Shown: piece by piece, positions 18,248-27,428 of the stretch
How the letters are laid out: every line of letters begins with the position of its first letter
How positions within the stretch are numbered: position 1 is the stretch's first letter
Origin: Schaalia sp. 19OD2882
Lineage (GTDB): Bacteria > Actinomycetota > Actinomycetes > Actinomycetales > Actinomycetaceae
NCBI RefSeq assembly: GCF_018986735.1
Contig: NZ_CP065521.1
Coordinates: 186,001-250,000 of the forward strand
Direction: 5' to 3'
Length of the DNA: 64,000 nt
Position numbers and translations under genes: made by a program
The notes under the pieces: generated by a model
Told to the model about the DNA's origin: nothing
Seen by the model: only the letters and a program-made list of their open reading frames with translations
Database searches by the model: none

Positions 18248-18999
18248 GCCCTGAGGTTCGCTTCCCGCGACACAACGCCCCCGAGGACCTGCAGATCGCA
18301 GGGCTTGCCCCCATGTCGGGAGTCGACTGGCCCGGCAAGCTGGTGGCCACCGTGTTCTGCCAAGGCTGCCCGTGGGCCTGTCCCTACTGCCACAACCACG
18401 CGATCATCGACCCGCGCATCCCCGGGGTCGTGGCCTGGGGGTCGGTGGAGGAACTGCTGGGACGGCGCCATGGGCTGCTTGACGGGGTCGTCTTCTCCGG
18501 CGGGGAGGCGACTCGCCAAGTGGCGCTGGGGGCGGCCATGGCGCGTGTGCGCGAGATGGGCTTCCTTGTCGGCCTGCACACGGCGGGCCCGTATCCTGGG
18601 CGCCTGTCCGACCTGGTGGGGCGTGGTTTGATCGACTGGGTGGGTATTGACGTCAAGGCCCTGCCCGGCCCCTCCTACGAGGGCGAGGCGGGTCGGCCGG
18701 GTGCGGGGGAAAGGGCTTGGGAGTCCTTGGGGGTGGTCCTTTCCCACCTGCAGGTCGACCATGAGGTGCGGCTGACCGTCCACCCGAATGGTCCGGGACT
18801 TGCGGAGGGTCTGGAGGTCGCCCGACGGGTGCGTGCCCTGGGGGCTCGCGTCTTCGCCCTGCAGCAGGCCCGCCCCACGGGGGCGCCCACCGGATTCGTC
18901 GCCGACGCACCCGGGTGGGACGAACAGGTCAGGGACTTGGCGGACAGGATCGAGGCCCTGGACTTCGAGACCTTCGTGTTCCGCGGCGCAACCGCCTGA
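18244..18999 (+). CDS. nrdG: Anaerobic ribonucleotide reductase activating protein (radical SAM)
   Basis: A 251-residue radical-SAM activase that installs the glycyl radical in NrdD. CxxxCxxC is seen as CPWACPYC (~residues 42-49), holding the [4Fe-4S] cluster; a further Cys precedes it (FCQGC). VVFSGGEAT is the GGE motif that contacts SAM. The start GTG 18244 overlaps the nrdD stop, ensuring coupled translation of reductase and activase. The length is at the upper end for NrdG and closer to the pyruvate-formate-lyase-activase-like branch (anaerobic RNR activating protein of the YjjW/NrdG type) found in actinobacteria. Confidence 0.93.
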   Translation: MSPEVRFPRHNAPEDLQIAGLAPMSGVDWPGKLVATVFCQGCPWACPYCHNHAIIDPRIPGVVAWGSVEELLGRRHGLLDGVVFSGGEATRQVALGAAMARVREMGFLVGLHTAGPYPGRLSDLVGRGLIDWVGIDVKALPGPSYEGEAGRPGAGERAWESLGVVLSHLQVDHEVRLTVHPNGPGLAEGLEVARRVRALGARVFALQQARPTGAPTGFVADAPGWDEQVRDLADRIEALDFETFVFRGATA

Positions 19000-19116
19000 G
19001 GCGCCTGCCAGTGGTGCGGGCGGCTGAGGAACCACTCACACCCCCGGGGCGCGGCCCACGTGACGGCGATATCGTTGTTCGTACTTGCAACGATCCATGA
19101 AAGGTGCGCCAACGCT

Positions 19117-20343
19117 ATGGCCAACACTCAGGACCCCCGGGGGACCGGGCTGGCGGCTGCGGCATCGAATCCGGCGACCGACGCGGCGACCCTGCGAGAG
19201 ATCGCCTACCACTACCCGCATCTGCGTCCGGTGGTGGCAGCCCACGAGAACGCCTACCCGGGTCTGCTCCAGTGGCTGGCCTCCCTGCAGGACCCCGCTG
19301 TCGACGCCGCGCTTGCCGCACGAGCCTCGCGGCAGGCCAACCCCGCCGGCCCCCAGACCCTTCCGGGTGCCGCCACCGAGCAGCTTCCTGCGGCCGTGGC
19401 GCCCCAAGTGGGACAGCCTCCCGTGGTCCAACGTGTCTCGCGCATTCCGCACTCCCCGGACCCGACCCCGTGGTCCGAAACGCCGGCCGCAGGATTCGGT
19501 GAGTCCGGTGCGGATGCCGCCGGAGGCGGTGTTGCCGCAGTCGGTGCCTCGGGATCCGGTGCGGCCGGGGTCGGTGCATTCGGGACGGGACCGGCTTTCG
19601 CTCCCGCCCGCGCCGACGCCGTGCATTCGACGCAGACCAGCCAATGGTCCGGTGGTGGCTGGGATTCCTTGGCCTCGTCGGCCGCCGCGGATCCTGACAG
19701 TGCCACCGAGGCCTCCAGGCGCGGAGGTTCGATGTTCCTGTGGGCGGTCCTTGGCGTCCTCGTCATCGCCGCCGTGGTGTTGGTCACCTTGGTCTACATG
19801 GCATTCACCGGTCAACTGGGGGGCGGCACCGATCCCGGGCCGAAACCCGGCCAGGAGCAGCCGGCCCCCAGCGTCAGCCAGTCCAGCGCCCCCGACCCGC
19901 AGCAGTCGGATGCTGCCGATGAGATCAAGTACCCGGCGCCAAGCGGGGCGCACGAGACCGAATCCTTCATGTCGCCCTCGAAGAACATCACCTGCTTCCT
20001 CAACGGCAACGAGGGCGGCGAGCAGAGCCTCGTGTGCACGATCGGCACGCAGGAATGGGCCAAGAGCAACTCTCCTGCCTGCCAGGGAGGCGGCTCGTCC
20101 AGCTTGGTCCTGTTGAACTCCGGTGCCGGGCTGGCCTGCCAGCAGGGGGGCCAAGGCGCTGACCAGACTCCTGCGGTCCTGCCCTACGGCGAATACGCGC
20201 ATGTGGGGCCCTACGCCTGCCAGTCCACCCAGGACGGGGTCTCGTGCTGGGACACGCGTTCAGGTGCGGCCATGGCTCTGGCCAAGGGCGGATGGATGAA
20301 GGGCGAGGGCGGAATGATCCCCGTCCAGGAATTCTCCTGGTGA
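19117..20343 (+). CDS. Single-pass membrane protein with N-terminal leucine-rich-repeat-variant-like domain
   Basis: 408 residues from ATG 19117 (AAAGG upstream). Residues ~10-70 (ASNPATDAATLREIAYHYPHLR, then AHENAYPGLLQWLASLQDPAVDAAL) match the LRV-like N-terminal module seen in many Actinomyces and Bifidobacterium membrane proteins. A Pro/Gly/Ala-rich linker follows to ~205, then one membrane helix FLWAVLGVLVIAAVVLVTLVYMAF. The extracellular part (~240-408) has six cysteines that could form disulphides. The topology is probably cytoplasmic LRV, membrane, exported C-terminal domain. It is followed 110 nt later by a LytR_C protein. No enzymatic motif; function unknown. Confidence 0.75.
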   Translation: MANTQDPRGTGLAAAASNPATDAATLREIAYHYPHLRPVVAAHENAYPGLLQWLASLQDPAVDAALAARASRQANPAGPQTLPGAATEQLPAAVAPQVGQPPVVQRVSRIPHSPDPTPWSETPAAGFGESGADAAGGGVAAVGASGSGAAGVGAFGTGPAFAPARADAVHSTQTSQWSGGGWDSLASSAAADPDSATEASRRGGSMFLWAVLGVLVIAAVVLVTLVYMAFTGQLGGGTDPGPKPGQEQPAPSVSQSSAPDPQQSDAADEIKYPAPSGAHETESFMSPSKNITCFLNGNEGGEQSLVCTIGTQEWAKSNSPACQGGGSSSLVLLNSGAGLACQQGGQGADQTPAVLPYGEYAHVGPYACQSTQDGVSCWDTRSGAAMALAKGGWMKGEGGMIPVQEFSW

Positions 20344-20452
20344 GACGGGGGCCCTCCTGTCGACGTCGAGGCGGCCTCGTGTCCGGGTCCCTCGCATTCG
20401 AATGCCTCGCCGGCATGTGACCGAGCGCGCCACGTCGAGTAGGTTGGAGATC

Positions 20453-21109
20453 GTGAGTCAGCAGTCCGAATCCCAGAGTCCGCGCGAACGGTTCCGTCGG
20501 GAACGCATGCGCAAACAGAGCGTGACCTTTCTCGTGGCCTTCGGCATCCTTTCGGCGATGGTCGGCTCCGGTCTGCTGGGACTCCAGGGGATCCTTCCCC
20601 TGCCTTTCCCCGACCAGTTCACTGCGGACGTCAAGTACGCCGAGGTCGGCGACACCCCGTGTCCCACGCCCGGCGCTCTGCCGTCGAATCCGGCCGACGT
20701 GCGCGTCCAGGTGCTGAACTCGACCTCCCGGCAGGGCCTTGCCAAGGTGGCCACCGACATGTTGGTCTCCGCCGGTTACAAGCCCTTGGAGGCCGGCAAC
20801 TCCAGCCCCGAGTACCCGGGACGGATCCTCATCCAGTCGGGTCCTGCCGCGGTCGATGACGCGTACACGGTGGCCCGCCTGTTCCCCCGCTCGAAGGTGG
20901 CCCTGACAGCGGGTACCGACAAGACCGTGACCGTCGAGTTGGGCACCTTCTACGCGGGCGCCGTCTCGGCCGAGGAACTGGCCAAGGCGACGAAGGACAC
21001 CAGTGCCCTGAAGGGTCCTGAGACCTGCCTGCCGTTGAACGAGCAGGATGCGGCGGCCGGCCAGTCCGGCCAGTCGGGGGCCCAGTCGGGCTCACAGTCC
21101 GGCAACTGA
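20453..21109 (+). CDS. LytR C-terminal-domain membrane protein
   Basis: 218 residues from GTG 20453 (GGAG just upstream). A short basic N-terminus is followed by a membrane helix (VTFLVAFGILSAMVGSGLLGL), then an extracellular LytR_C-type domain around ADVRVQVLNSTSRQGLAKVATDMLVSAGYKPLEAGN through VALTAGTDKTVTVELG. The C-terminus is a short Gln/Ser/Gly tail. LytR_C domains occur at the end of LCP cell-wall ligases but also alone, as here. The catalytic LCP domain is absent, so a structural or wall-binding role is more likely than ligase activity. It ends 29 nt from the convergent permease gene. Confidence 0.82.
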   Translation: MSQQSESQSPRERFRRERMRKQSVTFLVAFGILSAMVGSGLLGLQGILPLPFPDQFTADVKYAEVGDTPCPTPGALPSNPADVRVQVLNSTSRQGLAKVATDMLVSAGYKPLEAGNSSPEYPGRILIQSGPAAVDDAYTVARLFPRSKVALTAGTDKTVTVELGTFYAGAVSAEELAKATKDTSALKGPETCLPLNEQDAAAGQSGQSGAQSGSQSGN

Positions 21110-21138
21110 ACCGGGGGCGGTCCGGCGCGCCGCGGCAG

Positions 21139-22515
21139 TCATTCCGCTTCGGCGGTTCCCGCCCTGTGCCGGGTCGAGTAGGCCTCCCCTTCCAGTTCGG
21201 AGCCGGCAGGGGCCGAGGCCGGAGAGGCCTGCTCCAGGTAGGTGCCGCGGACCTTCGAGATCGCCTTCATCACGTGGTAGATGACGATGGCCGCAGCCGT
21301 GCCCAGGGCGATGCCGCCGAAGGTGGGGTTGTCCGACTTGACCGGCCAGGAGAATCCGGCGATGGCCACCACCAGTGAGACCGCCGCCGTGTTGAGGTTG
21401 ACCGGGTTGGAGAAGTCCACCCGGTTCTGGACCCAGATGCGCACACCCAGCATGCCGATCATGCCGTACAGGACCGTGCCGGCCCCGCCCAGGACCCCGG
21501 GAGGAATGGTGGCGATGGCCGCGCCGAACTTCGGCATCATCGACAGGGCCAGGCCGAAGGCGGCGGCCACCAGGTAGGCGGCGGTGGAGTAGACGCGGGT
21601 CGCCGCCATGACGCCGATGTTCTCCGCGTAGGTCGTCGTGCCCGAACCGCCGCCCGCACCGGCCAGCATCGTGGAGACCCCGTCTGCGATCAGGGCGCGC
21701 CCGGTCAGGCCGTCAAGGTTCTCGCCCGTCATGGCCGACACGGACTTCACATGACCGACGTTCTCGGCGACCAGGACGAAGACCACCGGCAGGAACAGCC
21801 CCAACACAGATGGGTCGAAGGCCGGCGTGTGGAACTCGGGCAGGCCGATCCATGCGGCTTTGTCGATGGCGGAGAAGTCGACCTCGTCCTGGATGACGGC
21901 CGCCACATAGCCGATGAGGACACCCACGAGGATCGACAGTCGGCCGATGATGCCCTTGAACAGAACGGTCACCAGGCAGATCGCAATGATGGTGACCAGG
22001 GCCGTCACAGGCCCTTCCTTGACGTTGTTCCACGCGGCGGGCGCCAGGTTCAACCCGATGAGGGCCACGATGGCGCCCGTGACGACCGGCGGCATGAGGG
22101 CATCGATCCAGCGCACTCCGGCGAAGTGGACGACCAGGCCCACCACGGCCAGGGTCGCGCCGGTGGCGATGACGCCGCCCAGGGCGTGGCCGGCGCCCAG
22201 GGTCTGCGAGACGGCCGTGATTGGCGCGATGAGCGCGAAGGAGGACCCCAGGTAGCTGGGCAGGCGTCCGGCGGTGATGAGGAAGAACAACAGCGTGCCG
22301 ACCGCGCTGAAGAACAGGGTGGTCGAGGGCGGGAAGCCCGTGAGCAGCGGGACCAGGAAGGTGGCGCCGAACATGGCGACGACGTGTTGGGCGCCGATGC
22401 CGATGGTGCGCGGCCAGGACAGGCGCTCACCGGCGGCGACGACCTCGCCCGGCGGGATGTGGGTGCCGTCCCCGTGGAGTTTCCAGGTCAGCATTCCGGA
22501 CGGGCTGTTGCTCAT
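21139..22515 (-). CDS. uraA: Uracil/xanthine permease, NCS2 family
   Basis: 458 residues with about 12-14 membrane segments. VAENVGHVKSVSAMTG and GGGSGTTTYAENIGVMAATRVYS are the conserved NCS2/UraA segments that line the substrate site (the ENIG Glu binds uracil in UraA). This implies proton-linked uptake of uracil or xanthine. ATG 22515 was chosen because GGAG lies about 7 nt upstream and the sequence MSNSPSGMLTWKLHGDG is typical of actinobacterial UraA N-termini; the frame remains open further upstream without domain support. The gene is monocistronic and divergent from the small membrane protein at 22689. Confidence 0.92.
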   Translation of the reverse strand: MSNSPSGMLTWKLHGDGTHIPPGEVVAAGERLSWPRTIGIGAQHVVAMFGATFLVPLLTGFPPSTTLFFSAVGTLLFFLITAGRLPSYLGSSFALIAPITAVSQTLGAGHALGGVIATGATLAVVGLVVHFAGVRWIDALMPPVVTGAIVALIGLNLAPAAWNNVKEGPVTALVTIIAICLVTVLFKGIIGRLSILVGVLIGYVAAVIQDEVDFSAIDKAAWIGLPEFHTPAFDPSVLGLFLPVVFVLVAENVGHVKSVSAMTGENLDGLTGRALIADGVSTMLAGAGGGSGTTTYAENIGVMAATRVYSTAAYLVAAAFGLALSMMPKFGAAIATIPPGVLGGAGTVLYGMIGMLGVRIWVQNRVDFSNPVNLNTAAVSLVVAIAGFSWPVKSDNPTFGGIALGTAAAIVIYHVMKAISKVRGTYLEQASPASAPAGSELEGEAYSTRHRAGTAEAE

Positions 22516-22688
22516 GCGAGCTCTCCGATCAGTTGATGGGCGTGGCCGATGAACCGGTCGGAATCTCAGGGTACCGTGTGCGCGAGGGCGCCCTGCCCGC
22601 CCACGCGGATGTCGGGCGATGGTGCTTGTGACATGCTTGACGAGCCGCACCCTGGTCAGCAGGGCCCGGTACCGAAAGGGAGGATCAC

Positions 22689-23120
22689 GTGGCGAACAGT
22701 GAGGTCCCACCCGCACAGGCGACAGCGGGCGCTCCGATCCAGGCACCGGGTGCGGCCCGGCGTGGCATCGGAGACGGTTTCGCGCGTGCAGGTGCCTCCG
22801 GAGGTGGCTCCGGGCAGCCCTCTGGCGGCTTGTTCCCGGGTACTGAGGACATCGACCCTTCCCGCGTGTTCGCCGGTCCCGGCTATTGGAGCCCTCCGGC
22901 TCCGAGGAATCCTCTGGCGACAACCACTTTGTGGTTGACGGTCCTGTTCATCTTCTTGCCGCCTTTGCTGGTCCTCAGTGCCGGCATGGGGGGAGTCGCC
23001 CTGTTCCAGTCGGTCTCCCGTGGGGGCGTGGGTCGCCGTCAATCCCTCGCCGCCATCATCATCAGCGCCGTGTGCCTGCTGTTGTGGATCTTGATCTACC
23101 TGGTCCTCCGCCACCTGTGA
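22689..23120 (+). CDS. Small two-helix membrane protein
   Basis: 143 residues from GTG 22689 with GGGAGG 5 nt upstream. The first ~75 residues are Gly/Ala/Pro-rich with no fold. Two membrane helices follow (TLWLTVLFIFLPPLLVLSAGMGGVALF and SLAAIIISAVCLLLWILIYLVL) joined by RGGVGRRQ. The layout resembles DUF4190-type actinobacterial proteins but lacks enough signature to assign it. It lies 74 nt before the amidotransferase-like gene, possibly in the same transcript. Confidence 0.65.
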   Translation: MANSEVPPAQATAGAPIQAPGAARRGIGDGFARAGASGGGSGQPSGGLFPGTEDIDPSRVFAGPGYWSPPAPRNPLATTTLWLTVLFIFLPPLLVLSAGMGGVALFQSVSRGGVGRRQSLAAIIISAVCLLLWILIYLVLRHL

Positions 23121-23193
23121 CCGGAGGCCGCCTGATGTTGACCTGGGACCATCGGGACATGCTCCCTACCGATTCTTTGCTTACCCTTGAAAC

Positions 23194-23949
23194 ATGAAAC
23201 CTTTCCTGCTTGTCTCCACCCGCCCCGAGGACGAGGCCCTGGACGCCGAATACCAGACCTTCCTCAAGGTCACGCGCCTGGAGGAGTCGGAGCTCGAACA
23301 ACTGCGCCTGGACATGCTGGGCCTGCCCGAGGTCGACGTGCGGGACTACCGCGGCGTCCTCGTCGCCGGATCCCCCTACGGCACGACCACGCCCGCCGCG
23401 CGCAAGTCCGCCACCCAGGTGCGCACCGAGCAGGAACTGGTCCACATCTTCGACGACCTCCGACACCATGAGGTGCCCTGCCTGACCACCGGATTCGGCA
23501 CTGAGGTCGCCGCACTCACCGGTGGCGGAGTGGTCTCGCGCAAGTGGCGCGAAGGCCCGGGAATGGTTGACATCCTCCTGACCCCGCAGGGGCGCCACGA
23601 TCCGCTGCTCGACGGATTCCCCGCCGAGTTCCATGCCTATGTCGACCACCGGGAGGCGGTCGAGGAAGTGCCCGAGGGGGCGGTGGTCCTCGCCGGGTCC
23701 ATCTCCTGCCCGGCGCAGGTGATTCGACTGGACCGGCGCATCTGGGCCACCCAGTTCAACCCGGAGCTGGACTCCGACGCCATCAACGGACGCCTGCAGG
23801 CATTCGAGGATGCGGGCTACCCGGGGACCGACGACATCGAGTCGCTGCTCCTCGTCGGACGTCACGGGTCCTGCGAACACCAAGCCGGCCAGTTGGTCCG
23901 CAACTTCCTTCGCATGTGCACCCAAGGGGATTTCGCCCGCCGGGATTGA
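23194..23949 (+). CDS. Class I glutamine amidotransferase homologue lacking the catalytic Cys and His (predicted pseudoenzyme)
   Basis: A 251-residue stand-alone GATase-1 protein of GuaA-like fold. The nucleophile elbow that normally reads G-x-C-x-G-x-Q/T reads LTTGFGTEV, placing Gly100 where the catalytic Cys belongs. The QFHPE motif reads TQFNPELD, so the catalytic His is Asn189, while the Glu is kept. The rest of the domain (LLTPQGRHDPLLDGFP, YVDHREAVEEVPEGAVVLAGS) is well preserved, so this is not a decaying gene. Glutaminase activity is not expected; a binding or regulatory role is inferred. GACGAGGGCGGGG overlaps its stop codon. Confidence 0.85.
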   Translation: MKPFLLVSTRPEDEALDAEYQTFLKVTRLEESELEQLRLDMLGLPEVDVRDYRGVLVAGSPYGTTTPAARKSATQVRTEQELVHIFDDLRHHEVPCLTTGFGTEVAALTGGGVVSRKWREGPGMVDILLTPQGRHDPLLDGFPAEFHAYVDHREAVEEVPEGAVVLAGSISCPAQVIRLDRRIWATQFNPELDSDAINGRLQAFEDAGYPGTDDIESLLLVGRHGSCEHQAGQLVRNFLRMCTQGDFARRD

Positions 23950-23997
23950 CGAGGGCGGGGCCGGTGAGCCAACCCACGTGCTGGCGAACCCCGCGAG

Positions 23998-24026
23998 TTG
24001 GCGCAGGAGGCGTGCCAGCGTATAAG
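23998..24026 (+). promoter_or_regulatory. Promoter of tRNA-Ser
   Basis: TTGGCG (23998-24003) and TATAAG (24021-24026) are exactly 17 nt apart. Transcription would begin near 24033, giving about 26 nt of 5' leader to be trimmed before the mature tRNA at 24059. Confidence 0.7.
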
Positions 24027-24058
24027 CTGTCCCGGCACGTCGCTCACGCGAGTGCACC

Positions 24059-24143
24059 GGAGGATTCGCCTAGTGGCCTATGGCGCACGCTTGGAAAGCG
24101 TGTTGGGTGCAAGCCCTCGGGGGTTCGAATCCCCCATCCTCCG
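24059..24143 (+). tRNA. tRNA-Ser (GGA)
   Basis: An 85-nt class II tRNA. The acceptor stem is GGAGGAT pairing with ATCCTCC followed by discriminator G. The anticodon arm CACGC-TTGGAAA-GCGTG gives anticodon GGA. A long variable arm and the T arm GGGGGTTCGAATCCCCC follow. CCA is not encoded. Confidence 0.97.
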
Positions 24144-24150
24144 CAGCGGG

Positions 24151-24191
24151 AAGTCCCAGGACGTCGAGTCGGTGTCCTGGGACTTCTTCGT
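24151..24191 (+). terminator. Rho-independent terminator of tRNA-Ser
   Basis: A perfect 12-bp stem, AAGTCCCAGGAC and GTCCTGGGACTT, has an 11-nt loop and is followed by the pyrimidine-rich CTTCTTCGT. It starts 8 nt after the tRNA. Confidence 0.8.
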
Positions 24192-24413
24192 GCTCGTGGG
24201 GCGAGTGCGGTCGCATTGTCGCTTCGGTCGGCAACCGCAGCCCGCCCTGTGCGTCCATGCCGCTCGGGGCTCGTCGCAAGGCGGTCCTGGCCGACCAGCC
24301 GGGGTAGTACCATGTACGCAATGTGCGAGTAAGTGTCCCTGCATCGCACAACCTGCGGTTGCTTTCCCGACGTTCCGCACATCCCGTCACACTCACCTCC
24401 GAGAGGACACGAC

Positions 24414-27400
24414 ATGCACAGGGCGTTTGCCTGCGACTCGACACTGCGCATGCGAATCGTCGCGCTCATCGGACTCGCCCTCGTGGCCGTCCTCACGGGT
24501 GTCGCCTCCCTTGCTCCCGCCTTCGCCGAAGTGAACTCCAAGGTGGTCGTGGCCAATGTGAAGCCGGCCGCTGCTGGGGACGCGGACGCCACCAAGCAGA
24601 TCTTCGTGTGGGATGCGGCGCAGCTCACCTTCGACTGGGACGCCACCGAAGCCGCCGCTGTCGCAGGAGACTCGTTCCGGGTCGTCTTCGCTCCCCACTT
24701 CCGTGCGGTCAACCGCGAGAAGCTGCCAATGGAGGTCAACACCGCCGGTGGCCAGGTGTCAGTCGGTCAGTGCGCCGTGTCCTGGGAGGATGTCTCCTGC
24801 ACCTTCGACGAGGGTCTGACCAAGGCTGTGGAGACGGGGGCCAAGGCGACCCTGAAAGGATCGATCTTCGTCAAGGTCGAGGCCGTGAAACCCACGGAGG
24901 GTCCCACGGCGCCGATGGTTGTCAACGGGGAGAGCACGGAGGTTCCCCTGCCCAGCGGAAAGCCGATCGTCCCGTCTCCCTACTACCAGTGGGGATTCGG
25001 TACGGACCTGCTCACCATCACGCGGGTGGGTCAGACGAACAACGTGTGGGCCGTCGCTCTGCCCACTGACCTTCTGGCCCAGAAGGTCGAAGGATTCACC
25101 ACAGATGGTTCCGTGTCCACTCTGCGTGTCCATGCGCAACTGGGCGAGGGTCAGGTCTTCGACCTGTCGGATCCGACAATGCTGCGCCTGAACACCTGGC
25201 AGACGGCCGCACCCGGGGTTCCGCCCCGTACCCGCCTCATGAACCTGTCGGGCTACCGCCACCAGTATGCGAAGGACTGGACCTTCGCCGCCCAGGTCAA
25301 CCCGGACGGATCCCTGGACGTCGAGGCCACCGGTGCCTTCCCCCCGTCGACGAACCTCACTTTGCAGCTGCCGATCACCTTCGTCGGTGGCGCCCAGGCG
25401 GGTTTGAAGTACACGAACACCGTCTCGATCGAAGGGTCCTCACTCAAGACCACTGCAACCGAGTGGTACACGGGCGCTGCTGAGGCCACCCCGCAGATGG
25501 CCCCCGGCCAAGGCACCTTCAAGGTGCGCACCTTCATCACCGGCAACGGCGCCTACCTGGTGCCCAACGCCCACCCCTTCGACGTGGACGTCACCATGGT
25601 TCTGCCGCGTCGTGCAGACTCCTACACGCCGGCGTGGGTCGCCCCCAAGGGCTTCACCATCGGCGAGGACGCAGTGACGGTCACCGGAAGCATGCGAGTT
25701 CTGCTGGGAAGCGACGTCCTTGTCGACCCGCTGGTCACCGTGCCGGCAGGTACCCGCGTGACTCTGACCGACAAGGTGCGCCCCTCCTCGACTCCCGCCG
25801 GGGTCGCGTGGGAGGCCCCGAGCATGTCGGTGGCCACCACCGACGCCGGCAAGTTCCAGGACACGTGGACCTTCGTCGTCGCGGACCGGAAGGTCACCCA
25901 GGTGCATCTGACCACCTCGGCCTCCAAGCTGGCCCTGGTCAGCGTCGGTGATCGCGTCTGGGAGGACCTCGACCGCGACGGCATCCAGGCCGATGCCGAG
26001 CTGGAGCCGGGCATCGCGAATGTCCGACTGACCGTCTCGCGATCCGACGGCCTTGCGGTCATGAGTTCGGACGGGACCGAGCGCACGGATCCGACCACGA
26101 CCACGGATGCTCAAGGCGTCTATCGTTTCACCGACCTGCCGGTCCTTCCGGCGGGCGTGAGCTATGTGGTGTCGGTGGACGCGGCCTCCCTGCCCGCCCA
26201 CTACGAGCCGACTCCGCAGGATCGTGCCGGAGCCGACCGCGGCAAGGACTCCGACGCCGTCGCAGGCCGGGCGCGTGCGGTGCCCCTGACCTCGGACGGG
26301 GACGCCGACATGAGTCTGGACTTCGGCTATGTGCGCAATGAGGCACGGATCGAGGTCGAAACCCGTGTCGGCGAGCGTCCGGACCCGGTCGCCAGGGCCG
26401 CCGTGGACGAGGCCGCCGACCCGGACGCATCATCGAGTCCTCAAAGTGGCAGTGGCGCCGAGGGGCCCTACATCGTCCAGGGGTCCGAAGGTGTCACGCT
26501 CAATGTCATCGTCACCAATGCCGGCACCGTGGATCTGCATGGTCTGCAGCTGACCAGCGAGACCTTGGCGGGGGAGCCCTTGGGCAACCTCTCATGCGTG
26601 GTCGACGGGGTCTCCGTCCCCGCGGGCAAGCTGGACCCCGCGTGGGTGCTTCGCCCGCAGGCCCGTGTGGCCTGCTCTGCGGCGCTTCCGCGCATCACCG
26701 CGCCCCACTCCGACAGGGTCACCGTCCGAGCCGTGCCCGCCGGCGGTGGCGAGGCGCTGACGGCCTCCAGCCTGTGGCATGCGCGGCCGGCCCCCTCCGT
26801 CGCGGTTGGTGGTCTTGTGTGGAACGACCTTGACCGGGACGGAATCCAGGACGAGGGCGAGCCCGGCATCAAGGGAGTCGGTGTGGCCCTGACTGGCCCG
26901 CAGGGCGGACCTGTGACCGACGTGTTCGGGCACGAGGTCGCTGATGCCGTGACCGTCGACAACGGCACCTACGTCTTCGACAAGCTGCCTGCACTGTCTG
27001 CCGGTCAGACCTACACGGTGACCGTTGCGACGCCGCAGGGCATGGAGCCGACGATTGCCGGTGCGGGGGATGCGGACAAGGATTCCTCGACCGGTTCGGC
27101 CACCTCGCGTTCCCTGTCCGAGGACGGGGCTCGGGACATGTCGCTCGGCTTCGGCTTCGTGGCACCTGCTGCGCCTTCGCCGAGCCCTGCGCCCGCTCCG
27201 GCACCTGCGCCTTCGCCGAGCCCGGCGCCCTCGCCGAACCCCGCGCCCGCACCGAAGACCGACCAGCCCGCCCAGGGTCAGGTCCAGCCGGCACCGGAGC
27301 GGGCCCAGGGCCAGAAGGCGTCGAAGCTGCCTGTCACCGGGTCCGCCTCCGCCGTCGTCCTGGCGGCAGCCGTGATGGCCGCACTCGCCGGCGGCTTGGT

Positions 27401-27428
27401 GCTCCTCATGCGTCGCCGCATGCGCTGA
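24414..27428 (+). CDS. LPXTG-anchored surface adhesin 1 with two SdrD B-like domains
   Basis: 1004 residues from ATG 24414 (GAGAGG 7 nt upstream). The signal peptide ends near AFA|EVN (~residue 41). Residues ~42-350 form a MSCRAMM-like N-terminal domain (FDWDATEAAAVAGDSFRV, VSCTFDEGL). A DUF5979-like domain follows (~360-505, starting at MAPGQGTFKV). Then come an SdrD B-like domain (~510-640, VGDRVWEDLDRDG), a DUF7507-like domain (~650-795, TNAGTVDLHGL), and a second SdrD B-like domain (~796-917, WNDLDRDGIQDEGEPG). The end is a Pro/Ser/Ala stalk (~917-965), LPVTG at ~971, a hydrophobic helix and RRRMR. It should be covalently anchored to peptidoglycan by a sortase not present here. The ligand is unknown. 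It is paralogous to the next two surface proteins. Confidence 0.92.
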   Translation: MHRAFACDSTLRMRIVALIGLALVAVLTGVASLAPAFAEVNSKVVVANVKPAAAGDADATKQIFVWDAAQLTFDWDATEAAAVAGDSFRVVFAPHFRAVNREKLPMEVNTAGGQVSVGQCAVSWEDVSCTFDEGLTKAVETGAKATLKGSIFVKVEAVKPTEGPTAPMVVNGESTEVPLPSGKPIVPSPYYQWGFGTDLLTITRVGQTNNVWAVALPTDLLAQKVEGFTTDGSVSTLRVHAQLGEGQVFDLSDPTMLRLNTWQTAAPGVPPRTRLMNLSGYRHQYAKDWTFAAQVNPDGSLDVEATGAFPPSTNLTLQLPITFVGGAQAGLKYTNTVSIEGSSLKTTATEWYTGAAEATPQMAPGQGTFKVRTFITGNGAYLVPNAHPFDVDVTMVLPRRADSYTPAWVAPKGFTIGEDAVTVTGSMRVLLGSDVLVDPLVTVPAGTRVTLTDKVRPSSTPAGVAWEAPSMSVATTDAGKFQDTWTFVVADRKVTQVHLTTSASKLALVSVGDRVWEDLDRDGIQADAELEPGIANVRLTVSRSDGLAVMSSDGTERTDPTTTTDAQGVYRFTDLPVLPAGVSYVVSVDAASLPAHYEPTPQDRAGADRGKDSDAVAGRARAVPLTSDGDADMSLDFGYVRNEARIEVETRVGERPDPVARAAVDEAADPDASSSPQSGSGAEGPYIVQGSEGVTLNVIVTNAGTVDLHGLQLTSETLAGEPLGNLSCVVDGVSVPAGKLDPAWVLRPQARVACSAALPRITAPHSDRVTVRAVPAGGGEALTASSLWHARPAPSVAVGGLVWNDLDRDGIQDEGEPGIKGVGVALTGPQGGPVTDVFGHEVADAVTVDNGTYVFDKLPALSAGQTYTVTVATPQGMEPTIAGAGDADKDSSTGSATSRSLSEDGARDMSLGFGFVAPAAPSPSPAPAPAPAPSPSPAPSPNPAPAPKTDQPAQGQVQPAPERAQGQKASKLPVTGSASAVVLAAAVMAALAGGLVLLMRRRMR

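Noticed and set aside
23194..23949. Annotating this gene as an active GMP synthase or other amidotransferase
   Set aside because: Both the nucleophile Cys and the triad His are replaced.
24059..24143. tRNA-Ser as attachment site of an integrated island carrying the adhesins
   Set aside because: I saw no integrase and no second copy of the tRNA 3' end before or after the adhesins up to 37,070.
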